DNA from: Rhodococcus sp. 14-2483-1-2 | GTDB lineage: Bacteria; Actinomycetota; Actinomycetes; Mycobacteriales; Mycobacteriaceae | Assembly (NCBI RefSeq): GCF_002259405.1 | Contig: NZ_NPFW01000007.1 | Coordinates: forward strand, 372,001 to 436,000 | Length of the DNA stretch: 64,000 bases | Direction of reading: 5' to 3' | Shown here: positions 51,504 through 60,286 of the stretch, piece after piece | Layout: every line of letters starts with the position of its first letter | Position numbering within the stretch: position 1 is the stretch's first letter | The notes under the pieces: model-generated | The model's database searches: none | The model's input: the letters and a program-made list of their open reading frames with translations, nothing else | What the model was told of the DNA's origin: nothing | Made by a program: the position numbers and the translations under genes

Positions 51504-52637
51504 ATGAGCACATCCATCACGATCATCGGCGCAGGACTCGGCGGCCTGGTTCTGGCACGGGTACTGCACGTTCACGGAATCGCCGCCACGGTGTACGAGG
51601 CCGACGCCACGGCCGACGCTCGCACACAGGGCGGACAGCTCGATATCCACGAGCACGACGGGCAGATCGCGCTTGCCGCGGCCGGGCTCACTGCACAGTT
51701 CCGCGCCATCATTCACGAGGGAGGCGAAGCGACACGCGTACTGAACCCGAACGGCGAGGCTCTGTTCGACGAACCCGATGACGGCACCGGAGGTCGACCG
51801 GAGGTGCTGCGCGGGGACCTGCGACGCATTCTGCTCGACTCACTGCCGGCCGACACCGTTCAGTGGGGGCACAAGCTCACCTCCGTGCGCCCACTGGGCA
51901 ACGGGCAACACGAAATCGAGTTCGAGAACGGAAGCACCACAGTCAGTGATCTGCTCGTCGGTGCAGACGGCGCGTGGTCACGAGTCCGATCCCTGCTCTC
52001 CGCCGCCACGCCCGAGTACGTGGGAACCGTCTTCATCGAGACCTACCTCCACGACGTCGACGCACGTCACCCCGCCACCGCCCGCGCAGTCGGCGGTGGC
52101 GCACTGTTCGCCCTCAGCCCGGGTAAGGGGCTCACCGTGCACCGTGAAGTCGGCGGCATCCTGCACACGTACGTTCAGCTCAACCGCAGCGCCGATTGGA
52201 TCGACGCGATCGACTTCACCGATGCGGCTTCCGCCAAAGCAACGGTCGCAGCCGAGTTCGATGGGTGGGCACCGGAATTGACGGCGTTGATCACCGACGG
52301 GGAGACCGCGCTGGTTCCCCGGAGGATCTTCACGCTGCCCAATGACCACCGCTGGGAACACACCCCGGGAGTAACACTTCTGGGCGACGCCGCGCACCTG
52401 ATGCCTCCATCCGGAGACGGCGCGAATCTGGCAATGTTCGACGGTGCCGAACTCGGTCGCGCGATCGCCGCTAACCGCAACAACTTCGACGCAGCTCTGC
52501 CCGACTTCGAGGAGGCCATGTTCGCCCGAAGTGCAGCGGTGGCAATCGAGGCACATGAAACGCTCGACCTGTGCCTCGGGGAACAATCGCCCTATGGACT
52601 GATCGACCTGATCTCCGGCGTCACCAACAGGGTGTAA
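51504..52637 (+). CDS. FAD-dependent monooxygenase, TetX-like
   Basis: A 377-residue class A flavoprotein monooxygenase. The N-terminal Gly-Ala-Gly-Leu-Gly-Gly dinucleotide loop, Gln-Gly-Gly-Gln-Leu-Asp-Ile-His-Glu, Arg-Gly-Asp-Leu-Arg, and the C-terminal Gly-Asp-Ala-Ala-His-Leu-Met-Pro-Pro-Ser-Gly-Asp-Gly are conserved. The Gln-Gly-Gly-x-Leu-Asp segment is shared with TetX and related tetracycline-modifying enzymes, but many members act on other aromatics, so the substrate is not assigned. It is controlled by the preceding TetR gene through the tandem operators. It ends tail-to-tail with the CGNR gene. Confidence 0.87.
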   Translation: MSTSITIIGAGLGGLVLARVLHVHGIAATVYEADATADARTQGGQLDIHEHDGQIALAAAGLTAQFRAIIHEGGEATRVLNPNGEALFDEPDDGTGGRPEVLRGDLRRILLDSLPADTVQWGHKLTSVRPLGNGQHEIEFENGSTTVSDLLVGADGAWSRVRSLLSAATPEYVGTVFIETYLHDVDARHPATARAVGGGALFALSPGKGLTVHREVGGILHTYVQLNRSADWIDAIDFTDAASAKATVAAEFDGWAPELTALITDGETALVPRRIFTLPNDHRWEHTPGVTLLGDAAHLMPPSGDGANLAMFDGAELGRAIAANRNNFDAALPDFEEAMFARSAAVAIEAHETLDLCLGEQSPYGLIDLISGVTNRV

Positions 52638-53207
52638 TCACTTGTCGCCGAGCGCATTTCTGCGCTGGCGATGATTGGCGACGTTGATTCGGTTGCCGCA
52701 CAGGTCCGGCATGCAATAGCGACGTCGGCCGCCACGACTGACATCGACGAACACGCCATTGCACGTCGGTGACGCGCACGCGCGGAATCGCTCGAACCCG
52801 AGCATGCGCAGAGCGCTCAGCAGGGCGTAGCCCGTGAACACGGCCAATTCCTGCGCCACCGTGACGATGCCCTCGGTTGTTACTTGCCAGCGCCAGACAT
52901 TGCCGACGAGTTCGACGAGTTCGACGTGATGCGGAACCGTCGACAGCAGCTCATGCGTGAGGTCGACCAACTCACCCGGTGACGGGGCGTCGACGATCGG
53001 TCGCAGGCGCTCACGAAGAGCCCGTACCTCTTCCAGATCGCGTTCGTCGAGCACTGCCGTGTCGACGCCGTTCGCGACGAGAAACGATTGCAGGGCACGG
53101 GGGTCGCTCAATTGGTCGCCGGCGACCACCCACACCGTCGGCGACGTGTTCACCAGTTCCGTCGCGAACGCGGCACCCTGGATGTAATCGTCCAAAAGGG
53201 CTTGCAC
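52638..53207 (-). CDS. CGNR zinc finger / ABATE-domain regulator-like protein
   Basis: A 189-residue protein. The helical N-terminal ABATE-type region is followed by a C-terminal zinc-finger-like module with Cys-Ala-Ser-Pro-Thr-Cys and Cys-Met-Pro-Asp-Leu-Cys-Gly-Asn-Arg, the signature CGNR motif, then a basic stretch. The family is thought to bind nucleic acid and regulate stress genes. It starts near a divergent small gene at 53274 and ends directly against the monooxygenase stop. Confidence 0.88.
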   Translation of the reverse strand: MQALLDDYIQGAAFATELVNTSPTVWVVAGDQLSDPRALQSFLVANGVDTAVLDERDLEEVRALRERLRPIVDAPSPGELVDLTHELLSTVPHHVELVELVGNVWRWQVTTEGIVTVAQELAVFTGYALLSALRMLGFERFRACASPTCNGVFVDVSRGGRRRYCMPDLCGNRINVANHRQRRNALGDK

Positions 53208-53273
53208 CCCTTACCTCCTGTCGCTACCGTAACCGGATAAGACCACTTTACTCCCTTACGGACGGATTTCGGC

Positions 53274-53690
53274 ATGACGACGCGACAGCACTGCAGCTCC
53301 ACCGCCGACGGCTGCGGGCATCCCCTCACCGACGAACTCTCCGACGCACGCGATCACCTACGCCGAGCGACGACATCCGCATCTCGAGCACCTCTGGTCG
53401 GTGCCGACCTGTACTGGGCCCTCGGGGTGCTCGCCCAATGCATATCAGCCGTCAACGACGTCATCGAAAGGATCGGCATCGACGCAGGTGAGCAGCTGTC
53501 CGGCGGTTCCGATGCGGACGCTTCCGGCCCGATCACGACGGCACGCGATACCGCGCTGGTCTCTGCGGTCCTCGCCCTCGCCACCGCGTCGGCCCGTTGC
53601 CAGCCGGTGACAACTGCCGTCACCGACGCCCAGGTTGCCGTCACCGACCTCGGATCGATTCCTCGCTGTCAGGACGGTCTCGGCCGCTGA
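53274..53690 (+). CDS. Small hypothetical protein (138 aa)
   Basis: A 138-residue soluble protein I cannot place in a family. It is Ala/Thr/Asp-rich and probably helical, with cysteines near the N-terminus (Cys-Ser-Ser-Thr, Gly-Cys-Gly). It is divergent from the CGNR gene, and the intergenic CCGTAA (53227-53232) and TTACGG (53256-53261) form a 6-bp inverted repeat that might serve both. Function unknown. Confidence 0.55.
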   Translation: MTTRQHCSSTADGCGHPLTDELSDARDHLRRATTSASRAPLVGADLYWALGVLAQCISAVNDVIERIGIDAGEQLSGGSDADASGPITTARDTALVSAVLALATASARCQPVTTAVTDAQVAVTDLGSIPRCQDGLGR

Positions 53691-53800
53691 GTGCCGGTAG
53701 AACGAGAAGAGCAGATCGGTAGGTCGAGCAGGGACCGAGGCTCGGGGTGCTACATGCCGTTGCTCACGATCGACCACGGATCCGACGATTCCGTCCTCGT

Positions 53801-54175
53801 CTAACCCGGCGAAAAACCGCCCACATCAATGGAAATCCACAAGGAGGCCAGAAGTCCGTAGACCGCAGTGAAAGATCCAACGGCGCACACACTCACCCAA
53901 GTCGACGGGCGCGCAGCCCACACGATCAGTCCGTAGCAGCCGTACACGGCAATCGGCGGAATCAACCAGGTGAGCCAATAAGTTACAGGTACATCAGGCG
54001 CACTCGCGCCTCGATCTCGAACCGGCACAGCGAAGATCGACGGAAGATCCGGTGCCACTCTCAGCGCCCACACGGCCCCCACAACACCCAGGGCACCGCC
54101 GACAACAAGGGCGACACTCGTCAGGAGCAATTCGAGAAGTTCGCGGTTGGTTTCGCCCCGATTCTCGTTGTGCAC
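53801..54175 (-). CDS. Small hypothetical membrane protein (124 aa)
   Basis: A 124-residue protein with about three hydrophobic helices and no recognised domain. It stands alone on the minus strand, next to the divergent membrane protein gene at 54223. Composition supports a real integral membrane protein. Confidence 0.6.
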   Translation of the reverse strand: MHNENRGETNRELLELLLTSVALVVGGALGVVGAVWALRVAPDLPSIFAVPVRDRGASAPDVPVTYWLTWLIPPIAVYGCYGLIVWAARPSTWVSVCAVGSFTAVYGLLASLWISIDVGGFSPG

Positions 54176-54222
54176 GCAACCAGACTAGGACCTGACCGTC
54201 CGCATTCGGTCATGATGTACCG

Positions 54223-54507
54223 GTGCCGACTACCGATCCGTTCCACTCACTCGTTCTGATGAACGCAGTGTTCGCCTCAGCCGCATGGTGTCTGGCCAAG
54301 CCCTCGTGGTCCGCAGCGATATCGCTGAGCGTTGCCTCCGTCCTGTGGCTGTTCTTCAACGCCCCTATCGAAGGCGCAGTGTTGTACGTGGTCGACGCCG
54401 ACAGAGGGTTGACCGAATCCGACTTCCTCACGCTCGCTGGGGTGATCCTGGCCGGGGTGACTGTTGCCAGAGTCCGGCGCGGCCGGCAATCGGACGTCGA
54501 CTCCTGA
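54223..54507 (+). CDS. Small hypothetical membrane protein (94 aa)
   Basis: A 94-residue protein starting at GTG 54223 with about three hydrophobic segments and a polar C-terminus rich in Arg. Asp residues in the loop between helices two and three (Val-Asp-Ala-Asp-Arg) are notable. It is unrelated to a named family I can see. It is oriented head-to-head with the gene at 53801. Confidence 0.55.
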   Translation: MPTTDPFHSLVLMNAVFASAAWCLAKPSWSAAISLSVASVLWLFFNAPIEGAVLYVVDADRGLTESDFLTLAGVILAGVTVARVRRGRQSDVDS

Positions 54508-54608
54508 GCAATTGGCGCTCTACTCGATGCAACAACTGCGGCTCGTCGGTCTCGATGTAGTACTGCAGATGGATGCGCTCGGGGGTACCCGGTGATTGAC
54601 TCTCACCC

Positions 54609-55406
54609 GTGATTCGTCCGACGAATGTGTCCGTCACCCGAAGCCGCAGCACGATCGTTGTGTTGACATGCGCCGGAGCGGCGTTGGTGGCCGCATTCGT
54701 TCTGGGCCCGGCCGCGTTGCTGCGCGGCAGGTATCCCCAGTTCCAGGATCAATCCGTGATGGGTGAGCTGCTCGGCCGCGGCTTGGTCGAATACTGGGGT
54801 AGCGGTGTTCGCACCTATCCTCCCGGCTTGGCGGAGATGGTGAACTACTGGTTCGAGTGGCATGCAATCAAGATCGTCATCTCGGTTCTGCTGACCGTCG
54901 TTCTCGGTCTGCTCGCGGCGACTCTGTGGAGGCGATCTCTCGCAGCCGGTATGGGATACACGATCGCTGCCGCCAGTGCGACTGTGCTCTCGATGTTTTC
55001 GGTATTCCTGGCTGTGCTCAACATTCAGTCCACGGTTGCACCCGTGGTCGCGCTGCTTCCGATGCTCTCGGATGACAACGCGGACGGGCGCGCGGCACAG
55101 TCGCTGATCGAGAACGGTGTGCAGAGCGAAGACACCAGGCCTCCCCTGCTCGAGCTGCTGGCGCAGGTCGAGCACTACAACTGGGCGGTGATAATAGCTA
55201 CCGCCGTGGTGATCGTTGTAGTCGCTACCGGGACAGTGATCGCGTTCCGACGCTACAGATCAATGGACGGTGCTCACCGCCGAATGTTCGTCGTCCTCGG
55301 ATCGCTCGGCACGGTGATGACCATCGTGATGGCGTTGCTGTTGATCGCAGCCATCGTGGCGGTCGTCGATCCTGGGGCAGCCCTGCTCGGCGCTGTCGGT
55401 CTGTGA
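54609..55406 (+). CDS. Hypothetical multi-span membrane protein (265 aa)
   Basis: A 265-residue protein starting at GTG 54609, with about five membrane segments. A longer extracytoplasmic loop between the first and second contains Tyr-Trp-Gly-Ser-Gly, and another follows helix three. I do not recognise the family. It is convergent with the gene ending at 55409, two bases away. Confidence 0.65.
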   Translation: MIRPTNVSVTRSRSTIVVLTCAGAALVAAFVLGPAALLRGRYPQFQDQSVMGELLGRGLVEYWGSGVRTYPPGLAEMVNYWFEWHAIKIVISVLLTVVLGLLAATLWRRSLAAGMGYTIAAASATVLSMFSVFLAVLNIQSTVAPVVALLPMLSDDNADGRAAQSLIENGVQSEDTRPPLLELLAQVEHYNWAVIIATAVVIVVVATGTVIAFRRYRSMDGAHRRMFVVLGSLGTVMTIVMALLLIAAIVAVVDPGAALLGAVGL

Positions 55407-55408
55407 CT

Positions 55409-55816
55409 CTATTGCCGGCTGCGATCGCGGGCACGTGTGCGGAATTGGCCGATCGCGAGGACAGCCAGCGCGACCCCCAACACGGTGAGCGGGACTTGAG
55501 CGCGGGGCGCGTGGATGTCGAGTACGACGATCTGCCACACCACCCACCCGATGGTCACCAACCCCACAAACGCCACGTACACCGCAGCTTCGGACGCGTC
55601 GACGAGCACGGCAGCCACGCAGATCAACGGTCCGAGCCCGAGAAAGAACAGCACGAACAACCCGGAGATGCGGTAGTCCCAGGTGTGCCAACTAGGCAGC
55701 ATTCCGACGTTCAACCCCAACGACCGCCCACTGGGGTCGGAGGTCAACGACATCCCGTTGAACGTCCCGGCTGCGCCCAGCAGGATCAGCAATGCCACCG
55801 TCGAGAGCTTGTTCAC
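55409..55816 (-). CDS. Hypothetical membrane protein (about 135 aa)
   Basis: A polytopic protein with about four hydrophobic segments and no named domain visible. GTG 55816 is preferred because the upstream 25 residues (to 55891) are polar and unlike the rest; the longer start is possible. It converges with the preceding gene at 55406. Function unknown. Confidence 0.6.
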   Translation of the reverse strand: MNKLSTVALLILLGAAGTFNGMSLTSDPSGRSLGLNVGMLPSWHTWDYRISGLFVLFFLGLGPLICVAAVLVDASEAAVYVAFVGLVTIGWVVWQIVVLDIHAPRAQVPLTVLGVALAVLAIGQFRTRARDRSRQ

Positions 55817-56016
55817 GGTGACGTCATGCGTTCGTCGTCCTTCGGTTGTAGCCGGCAGCGGTTCACGTAAAGGTTGATACTGCCAGAACAAGGCCGCTCG
55901 GTCTTGTTCTATTCGAGAGTCCTGCGACGTGGAGACCTGCCTGTCGAGGCTGCGGTTACGCTCGGTGGGTTGCGCGCCCGCCCTGGGGAGTGCCCCGACC
56001 GCACAGGAGACTCCGC

Positions 56017-56994
56017 GTGCCCAAGCTGAAATCCGTCAGCGAGTTCACCGGCAAGTGGTTTGCCCTGATCGTCGTGGCGGCAGGTGCGCTGGCCCTGATC
56101 ACTCCCGATACGTTCAGCGGCGGCACTCCGGCCGTTCCGTGGCTGTTGTCGATCATCATGCTCGGCATGGGAATGACGTTGCGGCTCTCCGACTTCGCGG
56201 TCGTTGCCCGACGACCGTGGGCACTGTTGCTCGGCGTGGCCGCACAATTCGTCGCGATGCCGCTGCTCGGTCTGGGAATCGCCAACGTGCTCGGCCTCTC
56301 TGCTGCGCTGACCGCGGGCATGGTGTTGGTCGGTTCGGCTCCGGGCGGCACTGCGTCCAACGTGATGGTCTACCTCGCCAAGGGTGATACCGCGTTGTCG
56401 GTGGCCATGACGTCGGTGTCCACGTTGCTCGCTCCGATTCTCACGCCGCTGCTCGTGCTGTGGCTCGCCGGCGAATTCCTGCCGGTCGATGCGGGCGGGC
56501 TGTTCGTCTCGATCCTGCAGATCGTGCTGATTCCCGTCGTACTGGGAGTTGTTCTGCGCCTGCTGTTTCCCGCTGCGATCGACCGCATGCTCGACGCGCT
56601 GCCGTTGATCTCGGTGGCGGGGATAACCGCGGTGGTGCTGTTCGTCGTTGCCGCCAGCGCACCGACATTGCTGTCCATCGGAGCCCTCATCGTCCTGGCC
56701 GTCGTGCTGCACAACTCGCTGGGACTCGCCGTGGGATACGGCATCGGCAAGGCGTGCGGCCTCGACGTCGCCAGCCGACGCGCGATCAGCATCGAGGTCG
56801 GGATGCAGAATTCCGGCTTGGCCGCGGCGCTCGCATCGGTGCATTTCAGCCCCGCGGCAGCCCTGCCCGCGGCCATCTTCTCGGTGTGGCACAACGTCTC
56901 GGGCTCACTACTCGCCAGCTACTGGTCTCGGCGATCGATCGAACCGCAGCCGGCCGAACGCGCACCGGAGTCGACACACACGACGACCGAGTAG
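56017..56994 (+). CDS. Bile acid:sodium symporter (BASS) family transporter
   Basis: A 325-residue transporter with about nine or ten helices. The BASS signature Gly-Met-Gly-Met-Thr-Leu near residue 45, Gly-Ser-Ala-Pro-Gly-Gly-Thr-Ala-Ser-Asn and Glu-Val-Gly-Met-Gln-Asn-Ser-Gly-Leu-Ala are clear. The family moves organic anions such as bile acids, pantoate or keto acids with sodium. GTG 56017 is chosen because AGGAG lies seven bases upstream. It is followed 25 bp later by a very strong intrinsic terminator, so it is monocistronic. Confidence 0.92.
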   Translation: MPKLKSVSEFTGKWFALIVVAAGALALITPDTFSGGTPAVPWLLSIIMLGMGMTLRLSDFAVVARRPWALLLGVAAQFVAMPLLGLGIANVLGLSAALTAGMVLVGSAPGGTASNVMVYLAKGDTALSVAMTSVSTLLAPILTPLLVLWLAGEFLPVDAGGLFVSILQIVLIPVVLGVVLRLLFPAAIDRMLDALPLISVAGITAVVLFVVAASAPTLLSIGALIVLAVVLHNSLGLAVGYGIGKACGLDVASRRAISIEVGMQNSGLAAALASVHFSPAAALPAAIFSVWHNVSGSLLASYWSRRSIEPQPAERAPESTHTTTE

Positions 56995-57019
56995 GGCCTG
57001 CACGCTGGATTACACACAG

Positions 57020-57069
57020 AATCCGGTGCAGCTGACCGCGCTGAGCGCGGTCAGCTGCACCGGATTTTT
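57020..57069 (+). terminator. Very strong Rho-independent terminator after the BASS transporter
   Basis: A perfect 22-bp inverted repeat (arms 57020-57041 and 57045-57066) with a three-base TGA loop is followed by a T-tract. The stem is GC-rich in the centre and has A/T closing pairs, the classic form. Confidence 0.92.
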
Positions 57070-57113
57070 CAGTTCTGCTTCGCAAATTCAGTGCTCTCGA
57101 CGTAGAGCCTCTT

Positions 57114-57151
57114 GCGTTATATGCACTTGATATGCAATATTTGCATAACGC
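57114..57151. promoter_or_regulatory. Nested palindromic operator upstream of the NmrA/SDR operon
   Basis: TATGCAA-TAT-TTGCATA (57131-57147) is a perfect 7-bp inverted repeat with a three-base centre, flanked by GCGTTAT (57114-57120) and ATAACGC (57145-57151). An extra TATGCA half site is at 57120-57125. It lies 36-70 bp before the start at 57187, ideal for a repressor or activator of the two-gene operon. Confidence 0.62.
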
Positions 57152-57186
57152 TCAGCGTCCGCCGAGCTCAACGTCGAGGAGGCCTC

Positions 57187-58179
57187 ATGATCACAGTGAC
57201 CAGTGCCGCGGGTGGTGTCGGCCGCTTGCTCGTTCGACAGCTCGCCGCACAGAAAGTGCCGGTTCGGGCGGTAGTCAAGAACACAGCGCAAGCGGAGACC
57301 ACCCGCAAGGACGGAGCCACCGAGGTCGTCGTAGGTGACCTTCGGTCTCAGGACACGCTCCATACCGCACTGGCGGGGACCGACGTCCTTTACCACGCTG
57401 CACCGACGCAGATCATCGACGAAAAGCCGATCATCGATCACCTGATTGCAGTGGGACCGGCAAGCGGGTTGAAGCACATTGTTTTCCATTCCGTAATCCA
57501 TCCGAACCTGCATCAACTGACGCACCATCACCAGAAGGACATCGCCGAAGGGATGCTGCGAGACAGTGGAATTCCCACTACGGTGCTCAGGCCGTCGCAC
57601 TACATGCAGAACTACTTGGAAGTGTGGGAATTTCTCCAGGCCGGAGTGATGCCGTACCCGGTGTCACCGGACAGTGTCATGGGCGTTGTCGATGTAGCCG
57701 ACGTCGCCGAAGCGGCAGCGAACATCCTGATCGACCCATCGCCGCACACCGGTCGCGTCTACGACCTGTCCACCGTCGAGCTCACGCGTCACGAGATGGC
57801 AGAGATCTGGTCCGATGTGCTCGGCCACAAGGTAACTGCCATTCGGATCCCGCCGTCGTCGCTGACGAACTCACTGACGGTGCTGCCCGCGCTCGCCTCG
57901 GTCGTCGGACACGCGTTGCTCTCGACGAAACTGAAGTCTGTCGGCCACCTCGTTCGTGGTGCCCAGGCTGCGTCCAATCCGCGTGACATGAAGAACTGGC
58001 CCGCCGACGCACGCACGGCATACCGCACGATGATGACCCACTACGACGGCTACGGCCTACCGGCAGGAGACCTGAAAGTTCTCCCGACGCTGCTCGGGCA
58101 CGCTCCCACGTCGTACGAACAGTTCGCACGGCGCTCGGCCGCTGAGCTCGGGCGCACGACCGTCGGGTCGAACCGATGA
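57187..58179 (+). CDS. NmrA-like NAD(P)-binding protein
   Basis: A 330-residue atypical SDR with the N-terminal Thr-Ser-Ala-Ala-Gly-Gly-Val-Gly cofactor loop and Val-Val-Gly-Asp-Leu-Arg. The middle resembles NmrA/quinone-reductase-type proteins (Leu-Arg-Pro-Ser-His-Tyr-Met-Gln-Asn). No YxxxK motif is evident, as usual for this group. ATG 57187 follows AGGAGG. It is coupled to the next SDR by an ATGA overlap. Confidence 0.86.
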   Translation: MITVTSAAGGVGRLLVRQLAAQKVPVRAVVKNTAQAETTRKDGATEVVVGDLRSQDTLHTALAGTDVLYHAAPTQIIDEKPIIDHLIAVGPASGLKHIVFHSVIHPNLHQLTHHHQKDIAEGMLRDSGIPTTVLRPSHYMQNYLEVWEFLQAGVMPYPVSPDSVMGVVDVADVAEAAANILIDPSPHTGRVYDLSTVELTRHEMAEIWSDVLGHKVTAIRIPPSSLTNSLTVLPALASVVGHALLSTKLKSVGHLVRGAQAASNPRDMKNWPADARTAYRTMMTHYDGYGLPAGDLKVLPTLLGHAPTSYEQFARRSAAELGRTTVGSNR

Positions 58180-58961
58180 TCCGCCGAGGTCGTAACTTCC
58201 GCCCCGGCCGGTCGTTGGTCACCGGCGCGAGTTCCGGAATCGGTGCCGAGTTCGCTCGGGCGCTGGCCGCACGAGGGTCCGATCTCGTACTCGTCGCACG
58301 GCGAGAAGATCGACTGACCGCTCTGGCGAAGGAGCTGGAGCAGGCATACGGAATCCGTTGCCGCACAGTGGCCTGGGACCTGTCGGAAAAATCGAGTGGC
58401 CGCCTCTTGCGTGAATTGGTGCCCGAGCAGATCGATCTCGTCGTCAACAATGCGGGGTTCGCCGTACAGGGACCCTTCGCAGACGGCAATGCCGACGACT
58501 TCGAACGTCTCGTCGCCGTCGACATCCGCGCTGTCGTGGACATCTGCTCGGCGTTCCTCCCGGACATGATCCACCGCAGGGACGGGACAATCGTCAACGT
58601 GGCCAGCACGACTGCTTTCCAGCCCGTACCGTCGCTCGCTGTGTACGCGGCCGCCAAAGCCTTCGTCCTGAGCTTCAGTCAGTCCCTGTGGTACGAATCG
58701 GCACCAAACGGAGTCAGAGTGTTCGCACTCAACCCTGGCCCGACCCGCACCGAATTCTTCGATGTCATCGGAGAATCCGCCGCAGCGACCGGTACCTACC
58801 AAACACCGATCGAAGTCGTGGCCACCGCAATGCGCGCACTCGATGCGAAACGATCTCGACCGCAGGTGATCTCGGGTCGGCGAAACACCGTTCAAGCCAT
58901 CGCGGCGGGTCTCGTCCCCGCGCGGATTCTCTTACCCGCCCTCGATCGCATGCTTCGCTAG
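58176..58961 (+). CDS. Classical short-chain dehydrogenase/reductase
   Basis: A 261-residue SDR. Thr-Gly-Ala-Ser-Ser-Gly-Ile-Gly cofactor loop, Asn-Asn-Ala-Gly-Phe, catalytic Ser in Val-Ala-Ser-Thr-Thr and Tyr-Ala-Ala-Ala-Lys are all present, so it should be active. The Leu-Asn-Pro-Gly-Pro-Thr-Arg-Thr-Glu motif is typical of the YohF/DltE subgroup. It starts in an ATGA overlap with the NmrA-like gene and shares its promoter. The TetR gene at 59019 follows. Confidence 0.9.
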   Translation: MIRRGRNFRPGRSLVTGASSGIGAEFARALAARGSDLVLVARREDRLTALAKELEQAYGIRCRTVAWDLSEKSSGRLLRELVPEQIDLVVNNAGFAVQGPFADGNADDFERLVAVDIRAVVDICSAFLPDMIHRRDGTIVNVASTTAFQPVPSLAVYAAAKAFVLSFSQSLWYESAPNGVRVFALNPGPTRTEFFDVIGESAAATGTYQTPIEVVATAMRALDAKRSRPQVISGRRNTVQAIAAGLVPARILLPALDRMLR

Positions 58962-59018
58962 TTCGACTCCGAACGCGACATTTTCCCGACTCTCCCACCG
59001 AAATGTAGTGTCACGAAC

Positions 59019-59735
59019 ATGGCCAGGGTCTCCAGATTCACACTCGCCGATCGGCAGGCAGCGGTAGCGCGCGCCTTCGGTGGTGCCGAAACCCCAGCGG
59101 CCGTAGCGACGTCACTGGGCATCCACACCACTACGCTCTATCGCTGGGCCGGGTCGTCGCCCACCGACGATCCAGGGCCCGCACCGGCCAGACTGGTCGA
59201 GGCCACCCAGGAACTGCTGCGTCACGACGACTACGCAGACATCACGATCGAAACCGTCGCTGCTCGCTGCGGTCTCGCACTGAGAACCGCATATCACCAC
59301 TTCCCCACCAAACGTGAGCTCTTCCAAGCCGCAGTCGACGACGCCGCTAGCGTGCTGATAGACCGTATTCACGACAGGTCGGTTGCGACCACGTGGCCGG
59401 ACACCCCACTCGAGCAATTGCAGACATTTCTTCGCATCGCGGCCGCGAGCATCTACGACACCCCGCGTACCCATGTGCTGTTCCGCAATCTCGGAGTACC
59501 GAGATCCGAGGGCTCGGCAGAACGCTGGCACGACAGTTTCGTCGACGCGATCGCCCAGCTACTGAGTGCCGCCGCAGAGGCCGGTCAAATCGACCGCGAC
59601 ACAGACATCGTCGCTGCCGCCCACCTGATCACCGGTGCGATGCGAGGGATCCACAAAGCAGTATTCGAGGGCGCGGACGCCGGCACTGCACTGAGCCTTG
59701 TCGAGAGAGTTCACTTGTTGGTCCCACCGCGCTGA
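59019..59735 (+). CDS. TetR family regulator with an additional N-terminal HTH
   Basis: A 238-residue regulator. Residues ~8-45 look like a transposase/IS3-type helix-turn-helix (Ala-Ala-Val-Ala-Thr-Ser-Leu-Gly-Ile, Thr-Thr-Leu-Tyr-Arg-Trp). They are followed by a normal TetR HTH (Ile-Thr-Ile-Glu-Thr-Val-Ala-Ala-Arg-Cys, Thr-Ala-Tyr-His-His-Phe) and a C-terminal ligand domain. Two DNA-binding modules in one chain are unusual. It follows the SDR operon by 57 bp and could bind the palindrome at 57114-57151, although that is inference. Confidence 0.84.
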   Translation: MARVSRFTLADRQAAVARAFGGAETPAAVATSLGIHTTTLYRWAGSSPTDDPGPAPARLVEATQELLRHDDYADITIETVAARCGLALRTAYHHFPTKRELFQAAVDDAASVLIDRIHDRSVATTWPDTPLEQLQTFLRIAAASIYDTPRTHVLFRNLGVPRSEGSAERWHDSFVDAIAQLLSAAAEAGQIDRDTDIVAAAHLITGAMRGIHKAVFEGADAGTALSLVERVHLLVPPR

Positions 59736-59835
59736 CATTCGGTGTGGGCCGATGCCGCGTGGAGCCCACAATACCGCTCGACGTGCGAGAATTGTCCGGT
59801 CCACGAGCAGCCCGTTCGACAAGGTTGGGAGCATC

Positions 59836-60255
59836 ATGACCGGTCCGGTTACCCAAGGAAGCGCGATGAAGCGGCGCAATCCCGTTGTCGTCTGGATCCT
59901 GTTGCCGCTCATCACTCTCGGCATCTACCACTTCGTCTGGTACTACCTCATTCACCGCGAGATGGCCGACTTCGACCGTCGCAAAGTCAATGCCCCCGTC
60001 GCCGGGCCGCTGCTGGTTCTACTGCTGCTCGGCTGGACGATCATCGCTCCGCTGATCAGCTACTACAACACCGGAAACCGCATCGCCGACGCCCAACGCG
60101 CGGCCGGCCTCCAGCCGACGTGCAGCTCGATCGTCGGCCTGCTACTCACCTTCGTGTTCGGCTTGCAGAGCCTCTACTACCAGCTGGAACTGAACAAGAT
60201 CACGGCGCGATACAACGACGCTGCACCGGGAACCGTTGTGCCGCTTGCGGTGTGA
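59836..60255 (+). CDS. DUF4234 membrane protein
   Basis: A 139-residue protein with the DUF4234 layout: Arg-Arg-Asn-Pro, then a helix Val-Trp-Ile-Leu-Leu-Pro-Leu-Ile-Thr-Leu-Gly-Ile-Tyr, and two further helices with Tyr-Tyr-Asn-Thr-Gly-x-Arg-Ile and Gln-x-x-Leu-Asn. Function of the family is unknown. ATG 59836 is preferred over a longer frame overlapping the TetR gene. Confidence 0.82.
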   Translation: MTGPVTQGSAMKRRNPVVVWILLPLITLGIYHFVWYYLIHREMADFDRRKVNAPVAGPLLVLLLLGWTIIAPLISYYNTGNRIADAQRAAGLQPTCSSIVGLLLTFVFGLQSLYYQLELNKITARYNDAAPGTVVPLAV

Positions 60256-60286
60256 CGATCGAGATCGACTCTGGCGAAACGGACCA

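Noticed and set aside
55909..56892. 327-codon minus-strand frame opposite the BASS transporter
   Set aside because: Composition dominated by Arg, Gln, His and Glu, no family features, antisense to a clear transporter.
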